NCBI GenBank assembly: GCA_028751875.1
Contig: CM054145.1
Coordinates: forward strand, 6,266,911 to 6,330,910
Origin: Rapana venosa
Taxonomy: Eukaryota; Mollusca; Gastropoda; Neogastropoda; Muricidae
Reading direction: 5' to 3'
Length of the DNA: 64,000 bases
A program made the translations under genes and the position numbers. This document shows positions 28,401 to 35,896 of this stretch, piece after piece (the stretch's first letter is position 1; every line of letters starts with the position of its first letter). The notes beneath the pieces were generated by a model, which ran no database searches, was not told the DNA's origin, and saw nothing but the letters and a program-made list of their open reading frames with translations.

Positions 28401-31400
28401 GAACACCAAGCCATACACTGCCAGAACCTGCAGACAAAAAACAAATATATTATAAGAATGATTATGATAATAAAACAACAACACTATGGAATAGACATAC
28501 ACTTACTTTACACAGAAACTATTTAGCCCTTTAAAAAAAAAAAATCATATATCAAGAAAAATACCATGCACACACTTGCACGCATGTGCACGCGCGCATA
28601 CACACACACACACGCGCACATACACACACACACACCCCCTATAAAATATGACTTTCACAAAATCAAGCAAAGCAGCTTTGATGACAAGCAGCCATAACAA
28701 AATCACAGATTACAGTATACAAGAAAGTAACAGAAATCTCAGTGAAAAATTATACGCACCCACATAGAATTCTCTCTTTCAACAATCCATTTTGGAAGAG
28801 CGATTCCAAATCGTGTAGCTGAAAAAACAAAACATTATAAACTGAAAACAGGCCCAAAAAAACATCCAACATTTTAACACTACTCTATTAATACAGTCCA
28901 TTCATATATAGAAAAATTGAGAAGTCTTTGTCTCTGTAGTCTGCTATTTTACTACAACTTTTAATATGTTGATTTAATATGTTGATTCAGCAGATGCATT
29001 GGATTATATGTAACTACATCATATATGAGAAAGAGAAACTGACTGATAATTTTGATAATTAAGTATCAACTTCCTTGCCAAATCAGCACATATGCAAAAG
29101 AAAGTCCCCCCCCCCCCCCCCTCCCCCCGACAACATCAAGCAAAGAAATTTTGGTGAATAGCAACCATAACAAAATCATAGTAATAACATTTTGAAGCTA
29201 CACCAAAAAAATGCCTAGAGAATGATAACAGGACAAAAAGAAGATGATATATTTATATACTCAGAAAAAACCCAAAGAAACAGACTGGGAATCAACAATC
29301 AACCAGAACAACTTCTGATACAATGAAAGCAACTTCAACTTTGTACATGTATATGTGCCAGACATGCTTATCTAACTACACTAAAGCCTTATTATCTAAA
29401 ATTTTTTTAGTTTCTTGGTAGGAAGAGGTTCTTTGACTGCAGATCCTGTAAGTCATTACCTTATCTCTATATAATAATAGTTTCCCATCTGTTCCCTGCT
29501 CTTTACATTCTAAGCTCAAAGGATGCTGTAAAATGTGCATAATGAACTGACACACTACCAATTTATACATACATTTACAGGTGCAGCAATCACATACACA
29601 CACAAAAGCACAACATACACACACAGACACACACCATACACACACACACAGACACACATCATACATACACACACACAGACACACATCATACACACACACA
29701 GACAAAATATCCACATATCTAACATACCTTCAGGCCCATCTGGATTTCCATATTCCTCCCAATTTTTACGTGACTCTTCATCAGTAAGGCTGTGAAAGCG
29801 AATGAAAAACCATAAGAGAACTCCCAAAATAGACTACACTCACACACCCAAGACATGACTTTTCTTTAAAAGTAATCCATACATAGCCAGACTGATATTT
29901 TTGTTACTGGCGATATGAAGAGCTATTTCCATAACAAAATCAAACTGCCAGGAAGGCATGTCAAGATTTTCACAATAAACTTCGCGCACAAATGCAACCC
30001 AACCCCCCCCTTCCCCCCCAAAAAAAGAACAATGTTCACTCCTTTCATCCCCTTTTTGGTATGGAAGAAAAGAGTGAATATCAGATCATGAAACTGAAAG
30101 AGGGAGAAGCAAAATTATAACAAACAAGAATTCACAGCAGTATATAAATCTAACACACACACTTGTTTGCATTCTTAACATGCTAGTTTTGTACTTACAC
30201 CAATCAGTCAGGACAATTCTAATGATAGCATTAACACTTCTGCACTACATTCACTGGCATATCATAAAGTTTACTGATAAGATAACACATGATATTTTCA
30301 CAAATGTGTGAGCACTTCAGTTAGATTAAATGTTTTGTTTTCTTGACAAACTGCATGAACATACATGACCACGACACTTACGCAGCATAGGCTTTTGCAA
30401 TTCTCATGAACCGCTTTTCATCGCCGGTCTCTTTGTCAGGGTGGTAGATCAAGCTGAGCTTCCTGTATGCACGACGTATCTCAGAAGTACTGGCACCCTG
30501 CCACACAAGAAATCTGATTCAATCCACTGCCAGATAACATATAACTTATAAGCCTTATTTTTGATGTGAAGCAAGTCACATAAAACAGCAACACTACATT
30601 AGCAAACCCTTTGTCATATTCTGTAATCTATTCGGTAATATTTAGACAGACTAATTCACAGATAAAACCAGTACAACATAACAAACTTTTGAACTGCTTT
30701 ACTTTCTCTCTTGGGTAAGCATGCATGTGCATGCACACACAATTTCCCACATGTCAAATTTCAAAGACGATGAGACAAATGATACTTCTAGATGTAGGTT
30801 TATGGTCTGTAAACATCTGTGACATAAGAAATTAAAGGAATATATATACACGACTCTTCTAGAAAGTACTTCTAGATAGATCTATAAAACTAGTGACATA
30901 CATCATCCAGCAAACTCTACACATGTATGGCTGACAACACTGATACAGAACCAAAGCTGACTTACAGGAAACCAGTGATTTGTCTTCAGATGAAATCATC
31001 AGTCATATGCCAGCAAGTCAACTGGCACTCAAAAGCTAAAACTGGTCAGCTGATGCTCAATAGCTGTCAGATCAAACTTTGTTTTGATAATGGCACCAAA
31101 TATGACTACAACCAAATTCTGAAGTCTTTCTATTTGAAATCACAAGATCACTCTGAACTCTTTATTGGTCAGAGATCATTTCAGTATGTCCATATGTATA
31201 CACTGTAAGGAACATGACTCGGTGTAGTTGAAGTTTGAACTAACTCACTCTGTCAATCTCCAGCTCCAGAAAGGGGTCATACTCCACATAGTCCAGCTGT
31301 ATCCTGGACACTTTGTAGGCCAGCAAGAAGAAGATAACCCAGCCGATAACCAACACTCCTTTTCTGTAAAACAACTCAACCATATCACTCTCTAAGTCAT

Positions 31401-33501
31401 CAAAACAACAACAACAACAAAACAATGTCCACCACAATAAGTACAGTAAAGCTTAAATATAACTTACTTTCTTAGGTTACAAAATTTATTCAGAACGTTA
31501 CAAAATTATGTCATTTGCATATACTTGTTCATACACACACACTCATCATCATCATCATCATCATCATCATCAGTGCTTTATTCATCTACTATTTTTTGTT
31601 TTGTTGTTCCTCACAAAGAGCTTGGACTTGGACAGTTGGAGGTTCACCAATGGTGGGAGGTTTCGAAAATATGTATGACAGTTTTTGCCAACCAATGAAC
31701 TTAAGGTTGCTGAATTCCAACTTCAAGGATATCGGTGCTTTACAACTGGTTTTTATTGCAGCACAAAGCCCTCCTTAACCTTTAACCACTAGACTGCCCC
31801 ACCCTGGAAATTTTCCAGGGCTAAATGTGCACTCTATATGCCTATAACCCGGAAAATTTCCGGGGTGTCAAACCAAAGTAAACAAGCCAGCTTCCTTGAC
31901 TACAGTTAAAGGGAAAGAACTCCAAAATTAGTGGAGATCACTCTCCTGTTGCTTGGCAACATCTAGCTGCAAAAATCGTGGCAAAAACGATAGCTTTTTA
32001 GCTCGTATTTTGTGCTTTTATGCGTGACTGCTTAGACAGTTTTTGTTCAAAATGGCTGACACTTATTGTTGAAGGTATCAATAACTTTACACAGCGGAAA
32101 AAGTGGCAAATAAAACTTTAGATTTACCTGATGGTGATAAAAACGATCGTGTATGATTCAGGAGATCGTGCATTAAAAATAAAAAAGAATGAGATGTGGC
32201 CTGGACTTATGTTTGACGTTACTGAGATGGGGGTACTCAGAATAAAAGTGGTGATGAGGAAAGTGTATTTTTGTCAATTTTTTACATTTTAAATATATTT
32301 TCGCATTGAAATATCATGCTAACTAATTTGAGCTTGCCTCGAAGTAATCTATGATATATATACTGTCATTGGGAAAACTATCAGGATTATTCATGTAGTA
32401 ATTTCTGAGTAAGAGTGATATGAACATAGCAAGTGGTACATACGAATTTTATTCCCCGGTATACAGGGTGCACATGCACTGGGCAGTTAAGAGGTTAAAT
32501 CTGTTCTCCAACTAACAAAACATAGGGCCTAGTACCAATTAGAAACAACAGAAATATAAAATTTGAAACAAAAAAGAAACAGATCATTTACACAACAAAC
32601 AACACTTACATGATCATAGGTTTCACAGTTGCTTCTTGTTTCTTGCGGACAAGGTTCTTTTTCAAACATGGTGTACAATTACAAAGTCCCTTTTTCTTTG
32701 CTTGTTGATCTGAAAATCAAATGTAGATTATGTAACACATGTATCCCAACCCATCAGTAGTGTCATTAATACTAGGCCATCGATAGCACAGTGATGTAGT
32801 GTAGAATCTATATCAGTATATACTATATAGTGTATAGATCTTATCACTTAGTACATGTAACTAAGAAATTTTATTTTAAAAATATTTTTATTCTTTTATT
32901 TTGAGGATAATGGAATAAGCACTCGTGCGCTTTTTTTCCTTTCATCTAGTCCCTGTGTGTCTGCAGTTTTGTAAATATTGTCATCCATTCCCACTGGCAC
33001 ACAATGGTCTACTCTTCCGAAAAGTGGAACAGGTTTTAACATGTGCACAAGATGTTCTGCTTGTGTTCACACACGGGACCTCGGTTTATAGTCTCATCCG
33101 AAGGACTTTTGGGGAGAGTTGAGTGGAGTCGGCACTGTTGTTAACTCCAGAGGAAAAATCCTCTTGAATGAGAATCAAACCCAGGTCAGCAGATCACAGA
33201 TTCATCACTCTAACCACCAGGTTAGATCCTGTCCCCCCCTCAACATGAAATATGTGTGTGAGTGTGTGTGCACGCATGTGTCACTGAGTGTGAGTGTATC
33301 ACTATCATCAAGGATGTTTGAGTGTCACAGTGTGCAACCATCTGGATCATGGATGTGTGATCTGTGTGTGTGTGTGTGTGTGTGTGTGTGACTATCAGTT
33401 TGCGGCCATCTGGATGTGTGATCTGTGTGTGTGTTTCTCTCTATGTGTGTGTGTGTGTGTGTGAGTGAGTGTGTGTGTGTGTGCACACGTGTGTGTGTGT
33501 G

Positions 33502-33533
<32 letters not shown>

Positions 33534-34107
33534 GGGAGGGGGGGGGGAATGCATGAGAAAAGTCATTTTCCAAGCACACTTTCCCTTTAACTGAAACACT
33601 AGGTATCAGTTTGATTTAGACAAATGGCACATAATGCTGGCGAATAAAATTTGCAAAAAAATCAACAGCAAAGTGCAAGTGAGAAGCTCTACACTACAGA
33701 CCCCAGTCCCTACCAACTGGCATCTGTGTCACAAGACTCACATGCCCGTGATTTGTTTCAGTGTCATCAAGCAAATCTTCCATGGATATTAAGCTATAGA
33801 CGATTACACTACCAATCAGTGCAGCAACGATCAGTAAATTAAGTCTACATTTCTGGGCTGATCTGATCTTTGTTTCTCTCTCAACCTCTGCTCGACTGAT
33901 GAAAACTTAACGCCCAACCACCATCTGCAACAGCTGACAGAACAAAATATAGATTTATATCCCACAGAAAGCGTCTATCTTACCTGACGCTTTAGCCCTC
34001 GGCCAAAAGAAGTAGGTCGCTGGAAACAGACCAAGTGCCCAGAAGGATAAAAGAAAATAAAAGAAGGTACCACCTTCCTCATCGTACTCGAATTGCATAC
34101 CAGCCAT
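10673..34107 (-). CDS. SEC63: SEC63 homologue, ER translocon J-domain protein (19 coding exons)
   Basis: The minus strand encodes an 803-residue protein when 19 exons are joined; every junction is GT..AG and keeps frame. Exons: 34107-33984, 32709-32610, 31363-31249, 30497-30382, 29789-29728, 28818-28760, 28427-28377, 27215-27107, 22865-22771, 22229-22094, 20965-20873, 19909-19764, 18916-18769, 18232-18039, 17006-16848, 16093-15740, 14395-14297, 13243-13136, 10816-10673. Layout: membrane segments near residues 14-34, 75-95 and 193-209; J domain about 104-165 with HPD at 132-134; Sec63/Brl region about 210-755 with a lysine-rich then acidic/glycine-rich insert (517-670); WWLYVAD motif near 693; acidic tail to 803. 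Known family role: an ER membrane protein that works with Sec61/Sec62, its lumenal J domain recruiting BiP for protein import. Human SEC63 is about 760 residues, so this is full length. The ATG at 34107 gives the MAG start shared with the human protein. Introns hold most of the repeats listed below. Confidence 0.96.
10832..12300 (-). mobile_element. SINE-A/B mosaic split by the 1.1 kb element
   Basis: At 10832-10968 a SINE-B-type tail (GGTAGCCCCATTCCGACTTC) joins a SINE-A body (GAAAAGGCGGAACAGG). The body resumes at 12078 with ACATGTGTGCAAGACGTTCT and ends in a reversed tRNA-like head. Confidence 0.75.
10969..12077 (+). mobile_element. 1.1 kb non-autonomous TTAA element, copy 1
   Basis: A 1109-bp insertion between TTAA copies (10965-10968, 12078-12081) in SEC63 intron 18. 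It interrupts a SINE. Ends are CCCTAGTGGCGC and, inverted, CCCTAGTAGCGC. No transposase is encoded. Two 20-bp perfect palindromes with core CCCGGAATATTCCGGG lie at 10983-11002 and 11027-11046. The rest is nearly identical, in reverse, to 41590-42672. Confidence 0.9.
12720..13035 (-). mobile_element. Repeat-D copy
   Basis: GTCAGTGTAAACAGCATCCC to GACAACAATAGTTGCTGTCT, SEC63 intron 18. Confidence 0.65.
13136..13243 (-). CDS. SEC63: SEC63 coding exon 18
   Basis: Residues 721-756, [20 protein letters not shown] and [12 protein letters not shown], the last beta-rich segment of the fold. Confidence 0.96.
13284..13355 (+). repeat. Repeat-E copy 2
   Basis: Same 60-bp core and ATT tail, in SEC63 intron 17. 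Confidence 0.85.
14297..14395 (-). CDS. SEC63: SEC63 coding exon 17
   Basis: Residues 688-720. [19 protein letters not shown] is a hallmark Sec63 motif (human EKQEWWWLYIADRKEQTLI). Confidence 0.96.
14455..14745 (-). mobile_element. Repeat-D copy
   Basis: GATGCTGGGAGCCTGTCAGT to ACTATAGTTGCTGTTGGAGT, SEC63 intron 16, adjacent to exon 17. Confidence 0.65.
14990..15480 (+). mobile_element. Non-LTR retrotransposon endonuclease fragment (broken)
   Basis: SEC63 intron 16. From about 15222 a frame reads [20 protein letters not shown], then TGA where related LINEs have Trp, then [17 protein letters not shown] and [13 protein letters not shown]. This is the end of an endonuclease domain of the kind found in RTE-like LINEs. 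Confidence 0.7.
15496..15705 (+). mobile_element. SINE-B 3' part
   Basis: TTAAGATCCAGTCTTTGCC, GTCAGCGTTCAGTGGGTTGC, then the tail CTCACCACTGGTAAATCTCA and CTCTAGCC plus A-rich end. No head. Confidence 0.65.
15740..16093 (-). CDS. SEC63: SEC63 coding exon 16, acidic and glycine-rich insert
   Basis: Residues 570-687, the longest exon. It has Glu/Ala-rich sequence, two runs of six glycines split by SS, a Lys/Glu/Asp run, DWDTFKMES, and then returns to the conserved fold ([10 protein letters not shown]). The GGC/GGT tract makes length polymorphism likely. Confidence 0.92.
16848..17006 (-). CDS. SEC63: SEC63 coding exon 15, lysine-rich insert
   Basis: Residues 517-569, [20 protein letters not shown] followed by an alanine-rich end. 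It corresponds in position and composition to the human lysine-rich insert. Confidence 0.9.
17137..17720 (+). mobile_element. SINE-B copy split by a LINE fragment
   Basis: B-box-like GGGTTCGAATCTTGG at about 17152, body to 17275, then a non-LTR insertion, then the rest from 17514 to an A-rich end near 17725. A 39-bp stretch (17179-17217) is directly duplicated. Confidence 0.75.
17276..17513 (+). mobile_element. Non-LTR retrotransposon 3' fragment with target-site duplication
   Basis: Encodes [20 protein letters not shown] and a following DRDEWRRL motif, typical of the C-terminus of LINE reverse transcriptases. It ends in (GAT)n and is bracketed by the 13-bp duplicate TGCAGACCTGCCA (17263-17275 and 17514-17526). 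Confidence 0.8.
18039..18232 (-). CDS. SEC63: SEC63 coding exon 14
   Basis: Residues 452-516. [20 protein letters not shown] matches human VLDDEDSNNITVGSLVTVLV, then runs into an acidic stretch. Donor GTTTGA is non-consensus but preserves frame. Confidence 0.93.
18769..18916 (-). CDS. SEC63: SEC63 coding exon 13
   Basis: Residues 403-451, [20 protein letters not shown] to HVEMNIRSE. Corresponds to human IQDLVSLKESDR and the following FN3-like segment. Confidence 0.94.
19553..19700. repeat. Repeat-F copy
   Basis: CCACTTTCAGCTGCTCTCAG to TAGCACTGGGCCCTTGACTG, beside SEC63 exon 12. Confidence 0.6.
19764..19909 (-). CDS. SEC63: SEC63 coding exon 12
   Basis: Residues 354-402. Contains [17 protein letters not shown] and [17 protein letters not shown], both clearly Sec63-like. 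Donor GTCAGT. Confidence 0.94.
20085..20396 (+). mobile_element. SINE-A/B mosaic copy
   Basis: SINE-A body (GAGACTATAAACCGAAGCCC) leads into the SINE-B tail (CTCATCACTGTTGAACCTCA, CTCTAGCTC). A 26-nt G run (about 20302-20328) lies inside. Confidence 0.65.
20505..20830 (-). mobile_element. SINE-A copy
   Basis: In SEC63 intron 11. Body plus a head remnant (CACCACCAGGCTATCCCATC read in reverse). Confidence 0.75.
20873..20965 (-). CDS. SEC63: SEC63 coding exon 11
   Basis: Residues 323-353, [20 protein letters not shown], the helical part of the Sec63/Brl fold. Donor GTAAGA. Confidence 0.93.
21225..21480 (-). mobile_element. Repeat-D copy, truncated
   Basis: GGGAATTTCCTCTTTTCTAC to ACAACAGTTGCTGTCTGAAC, SEC63 intron 10. 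Confidence 0.6.
21665..22030 (-). repeat. 57-bp tandem array derived from Repeat-D
   Basis: Five exact-period 57-bp units start at 21722, 21779, 21836, 21893 and 21950, with partial units on each side. Each contains TCATATGACAGACAATAATA. The period is a multiple of three, so an open frame runs through the array, but it is not a gene. Confidence 0.9.
22094..22229 (-). CDS. SEC63: SEC63 coding exon 10
   Basis: Residues 278-322, [20 protein letters not shown] onward to ETLGA. Matches the human CPYSLKARVLLLSHL block. Donor is a weaker GTACCC. Confidence 0.92.
22771..22865 (-). CDS. SEC63: SEC63 coding exon 9
   Basis: Residues 246-277, including [10 protein letters not shown] and [10 protein letters not shown], matching human MVLAGASEFD and the following region. 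Donor GTAAGG. Confidence 0.92.
23660..25147 (-). pseudogene. piggyBac transposase remainder, broken
   Basis: Recognisable in several frames: WDT and EMQCF near 25100, the DEA acidic motif with downstream [22 protein letters not shown], the [18 protein letters not shown] block and a remnant YQCEQCQ finger. Multiple shifts interrupt it. About 120 bp is tandemly duplicated (24829-24955 and 24999-25130). Confidence 0.82.
24829..25130 (-). repeat. Tandem duplication inside the piggyBac relic
   Basis: Two diverged copies of about 125 bp, both carrying GACATGTTCTTGGG..AAAA..GTATATGTCAGCTCATCC on the plus strand and both encoding the start of the transposase core. Confidence 0.7.
25312..25500. repeat. 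(CA)n-rich tract
   Basis: Interrupted CA/CATA repeats within the piggyBac relic, in its inferred intron. Open frames here are repeat artefacts. Confidence 0.9.
25628..26044 (-). pseudogene. piggyBac transposase, N-terminal exon (intact 138-codon frame)
   Basis: Starts at ATG (MAAHRN) and carries the usual acidic N-terminus, then [20 protein letters not shown]. The frame stops just after LKPHS, exactly where a GTAAGC donor-like site occurs (25631-25626). Transposase homology resumes near 25147 after a CACAG acceptor-like site, so the stop may be intronic rather than a lesion. Confidence 0.8.
26239..26305 (-). repeat. Subterminal palindromes of the piggyBac relic
   Basis: CACGACTATAGTCGTG (26281-26296) is a perfect 16-bp palindrome centred 24.5 bp from the element end. 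A second copy with core ACTATAGT (26240-26247) is centred 69.5 bp from it. The opposite end has neither. Confidence 0.85.
27107..27215 (-). CDS. SEC63: SEC63 coding exon 8
   Basis: Residues 210-246, starting [14 protein letters not shown], the start of the cytosolic Sec63 domain. The intron after it (27106-22866, 4.24 kb) hosts the piggyBac relic. Confidence 0.95.
27888..28258 (+). mobile_element. SINE-B, full copy with tRNA-like head
   Basis: In SEC63 intron 7. Head GCTATAGCCGAGTGGTTAAA has a Leu/Ser-tRNA-like A box and B-box-like GGGTTTGAATCTTG. The body has CAAGTGCAGAACTGCCAGTG; the tail is CCTCTAGCCGAGAAACAG plus A-run. Confidence 0.78.
28377..28427 (-). CDS. SEC63: SEC63 coding exon 7, third membrane segment
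   Basis: A 17-codon exon (residues 193-209) that is essentially the third membrane helix, [17 protein letters not shown]. Phase 0 on both sides. Confidence 0.94.
28760..28818 (-). CDS. SEC63: SEC63 coding exon 6
   Basis: Residues 173-192 ([20 protein letters not shown]), the segment before the third membrane span. Donor is the less common GTGCGT. Confidence 0.94.
29580..29705. repeat. (CA)n-rich tract
   Basis: Interrupted CACAGACACACATCATA-type repeats directly downstream of SEC63 exon 5. Overlapping ORFs are repeat artefacts. Confidence 0.9.
29728..29789 (-). CDS. SEC63: SEC63 coding exon 5
   Basis: Residues 152-173. [19 protein letters not shown] is nearly identical to the human J-domain end. 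Donor GTATGT. Confidence 0.96.
30382..30497 (-). CDS. SEC63: SEC63 coding exon 4, J domain core
   Basis: Residues 114-151. It contains helix II ([12 protein letters not shown]), the HPD tripeptide needed to stimulate Hsp70, and helix III (FMRIAKAYA). Donor GTAAGT. Confidence 0.96.
31249..31363 (-). CDS. SEC63: SEC63 coding exon 3
   Basis: Residues 75-113. It holds the second membrane segment ([17 protein letters not shown]) and the start of the J domain ([10 protein letters not shown]). Donor GTGAGT, phase 0. Confidence 0.95.
31622..31745 (-). mobile_element. SINE-B tail fragment
   Basis: GGAGGTTCACCAATGGTGGG to a form of ATTCCGACTT. Lies just before the 0.71 kb element. Confidence 0.5.
31786..32494 (+). 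mobile_element. 0.71 kb non-autonomous TTAA element, copy 1
   Basis: A 709-bp element in SEC63 intron 2. TTAA at 31782-31785 and 32495-32498. Ends are CCACTAGACTGCCC and, inverted, CCTCTTAACTGCCC. Palindromes CCCTGGAAATTTTCCAGGG (31802-31820) and CCCGGAAAATTTCCGGG (31848-31864) lie at one end only. No open frame of note. Confidence 0.88.
32610..32709 (-). CDS. SEC63: SEC63 coding exon 2
   Basis: Residues 42-74, a lysine- and cysteine-rich cytosolic loop (CNCTPC) between the first two membrane segments. Acceptor TTTTCAG, donor GTAAGT. It enters with one base carried and leaves with two. Confidence 0.92.
32878..33238 (-). mobile_element. SINE-A copy
   Basis: In SEC63 intron 1; complete from GAGGATAATGGAATAAGCAC to the reversed tRNA-like head. 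Confidence 0.75.
33360..33532. repeat. (GT)n tract
   Basis: Interrupted TG repeats in SEC63 intron 1, followed by a G run. Confidence 0.9.
33984..34107 (-). CDS. SEC63: SEC63 coding exon 1
   Basis: Residues 1-41 plus one base. It starts [18 protein letters not shown] and contains the first membrane segment. Donor is CAG/GTAAGA. Confidence 0.95.
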
Positions 34108-34146
34108 GCTGGAACCGACAAGTGCATACGTCTATTTCTCGTGTTT

Positions 34147-34154
34147 TCACGTGA
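34147..34154. promoter_or_regulatory. TCACGTGA palindromic E-box upstream of SEC63
   Basis: TCACGTGA lies 40 bp upstream of the SEC63 start codon. CACGTG boxes bind USF/MITF/TFE-type bHLH factors. It is an 8-bp match only, with no expression evidence. Confidence 0.3.
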
Positions 34155-34829
34155 TACACGCAGCAGACGAGACCAAAGTCCAAGTGGATTCGTGTTTGAT
34201 TTTCAGATCAAAACTCTGCTTTTATGTTCCTAATCTTCAAAGACAGCACCATTTTTAATTGTTGAATATTTTATTATATTTTCCAAACATACTTTGACGT
34301 TTGTTTTTGTTCTTTAAGTAATTTTTGTTGAATATTTTATTTAATCCGTGTTTCCCTTAAGGCCTCTTACGTTGTGTAATTGTTTACAGTTGAAGCGTGG
34401 GCACATGCACACCGTCTGCTGCACGAGGATTTCTGAACCTGTTGCACTGTTTGCAGAGAGAATTTTAAACACGTGTCCAAGTGCCTGGTTTTCAGGGAGA
34501 AGGTGGTTTAAAATTTGTTTTGTTTGTATATACGAACACGTGTTTTCTTTAATCTCTCTCTCTTTGCAATTAAGTAACATTTATGAATTTTGACATGCAA
34601 AAATGGGTGAGGTCACTCATGTTTGGTATATAATCTTATTATTTGCAACGTGCCATTTTTGTTATTGATATATATCATTTTCCCTTTTGAGTTGATTGAT
34701 TTTGCAGATGCCAAATTTAGATTGACAGTTCATTTATGGTTATGTTGATGCAAATATTTAGATTGGCATGTTAATCATCTTTACATTTTTTTTTTTTACA
34801 TAATAATCTCTGTTTGTCCCTCTCTATCT

Positions 34830-35045
34830 CTCTGACTCCTTTGGATGAGACTATAAACCAAAATCCCCTGTGCGAACCCAGGAAGAACATCTTGCACACA
34901 TGGTAAAACCTGTTCTGTTTTTCTGAAGAGTAGGCCATTGTGTACTGATGGGAACAGATGACAAAATTTACAAAACTGCATACACACAGGAACTGGATAA
35001 AAAAAAAAGCACATGAGTGCTTATTTCATTATCCTTGAATTAAAA
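34830..35045 (+). mobile_element. SINE-A, head-truncated copy
   Basis: Starts in the body at TCCTTTGGATGAGACTATAA, ends at GCTTATTTCATTATCCTTG. Lies just upstream of the full copy, between the two divergent genes. Confidence 0.75.
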
Positions 35046-35130
35046 TAATTTCTTAAGAAATGACCGTGTCTCTCTGTCTCAGTCTGTGTCTCTGTCTGTC
35101 CTCTGTCTGGCTGTCTGTCTCTCCCCCTCA

Positions 35131-35465
35131 GGGGACGGGATAGCCTGGTGGTTAGAGTGATGCATTCGTGATCTACTGACCCAGGTTCAAATCTCGTTCA
35201 AGAGGACTTTTCCTCTGGAGTTAACATCAGTGCCGACTCCACTCTCCACAAAAGTCCTTTGGATGAGACTATAAACCGAGGTCCTGTGTGTGAACGCACG
35301 CACATCTTGCACACATGTTAAAACCTGTTCCACTTTTCAGAAGAGTAGGCCATTGTGTGCTGGTGGGAACGGATGACAAAATTTACAAAACTGCATTAGT
35401 GCATACACAAGGGGACTGGATGAAAAAAAGCACATGAGTGCTTATTCCATTACCCTCAAAATGAA
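35131..35465 (+). mobile_element. SINE-A, full copy with tRNA-like head
   Basis: Head GGGGACGGGATAGCCTGGTG has an A-box-like TAGCCTGGTGGTTAGAGT and, at 35184-35193, a B-box-like GGTTCAAATC. The body has GATGAGACTATAAACCGAGG and ends GCTTATTCCATTACCCTC. Confidence 0.8.
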
Positions 35466-35494
35466 TTAAAAAATAAAATAACATAAAATAAATA

Positions 35495-35512
35495 AAATCC
35501 CTCCCTCCCTCC

Positions 35513-35583
<71 letters not shown>

Positions 35584-35585
35584 CT
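35495..35585. repeat. (CT)n tract
   Basis: Long CT-rich microsatellite about 100 bp upstream of the unknown gene's first coding exon. It could serve as a polypyrimidine stretch. Confidence 0.9.
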
Positions 35586-35689
35586 ATTTCGTTATTTAAC
35601 AGAAAAAAGGTACCTATCATTTACAATATGTACCACCTTTTTAAAAAAAATGAATAACAGTAGTTCAACTCTTTGTGTGCAGAGTGACT

Positions 35690-35896
35690 ATGCCTAAGCG
35701 TCCGAAGTCTAGTACTAGTAGTAGTGAGGCCAGTGGCAGCCATGCCAAAGTGAGAAAAACGTCATCCAAAGCGGTGAAAAAGATTGTGGAAGATGATGAT
35801 GATGCTGCCGAAGAAATCAAGACCAACAGCACCAAGTCCAAGGGCCAAACCAAATCCTATCCTAAAGAAATAGACCCCAAGACTAACAAGGAGCAG
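35690..35896 (+). CDS. Unknown protein, coding exon 1
   Basis: Residues 1-69, low-complexity charged N-terminus. The preceding TTTGTGTGCAG at 35671-35681 looks like an acceptor, putting 8 nt of 5' UTR in this exon. Donor CAG/GTAGGC. Confidence 0.82.

Larger units (their letters stand above)
34108..35689. promoter_or_regulatory. Divergent intergenic region between SEC63 and the unknown gene
   Basis: The two start codons are 1.58 kb apart. 34108-34800 is unique sequence and should hold the promoters and an unlocated 5' UTR exon of the plus-strand gene. 34830-35465 is SINE-A, and 35495-35585 is CT repeat. Confidence 0.5.

Noticed and set aside
35131..35200. tRNA gene on the plus strand
   Set aside because: Has A- and B-box-like sequences but no evident cloverleaf acceptor stem, and is joined to a repeated body found elsewhere; it is a SINE head. 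The same holds for 27888, 40059 and 46287.
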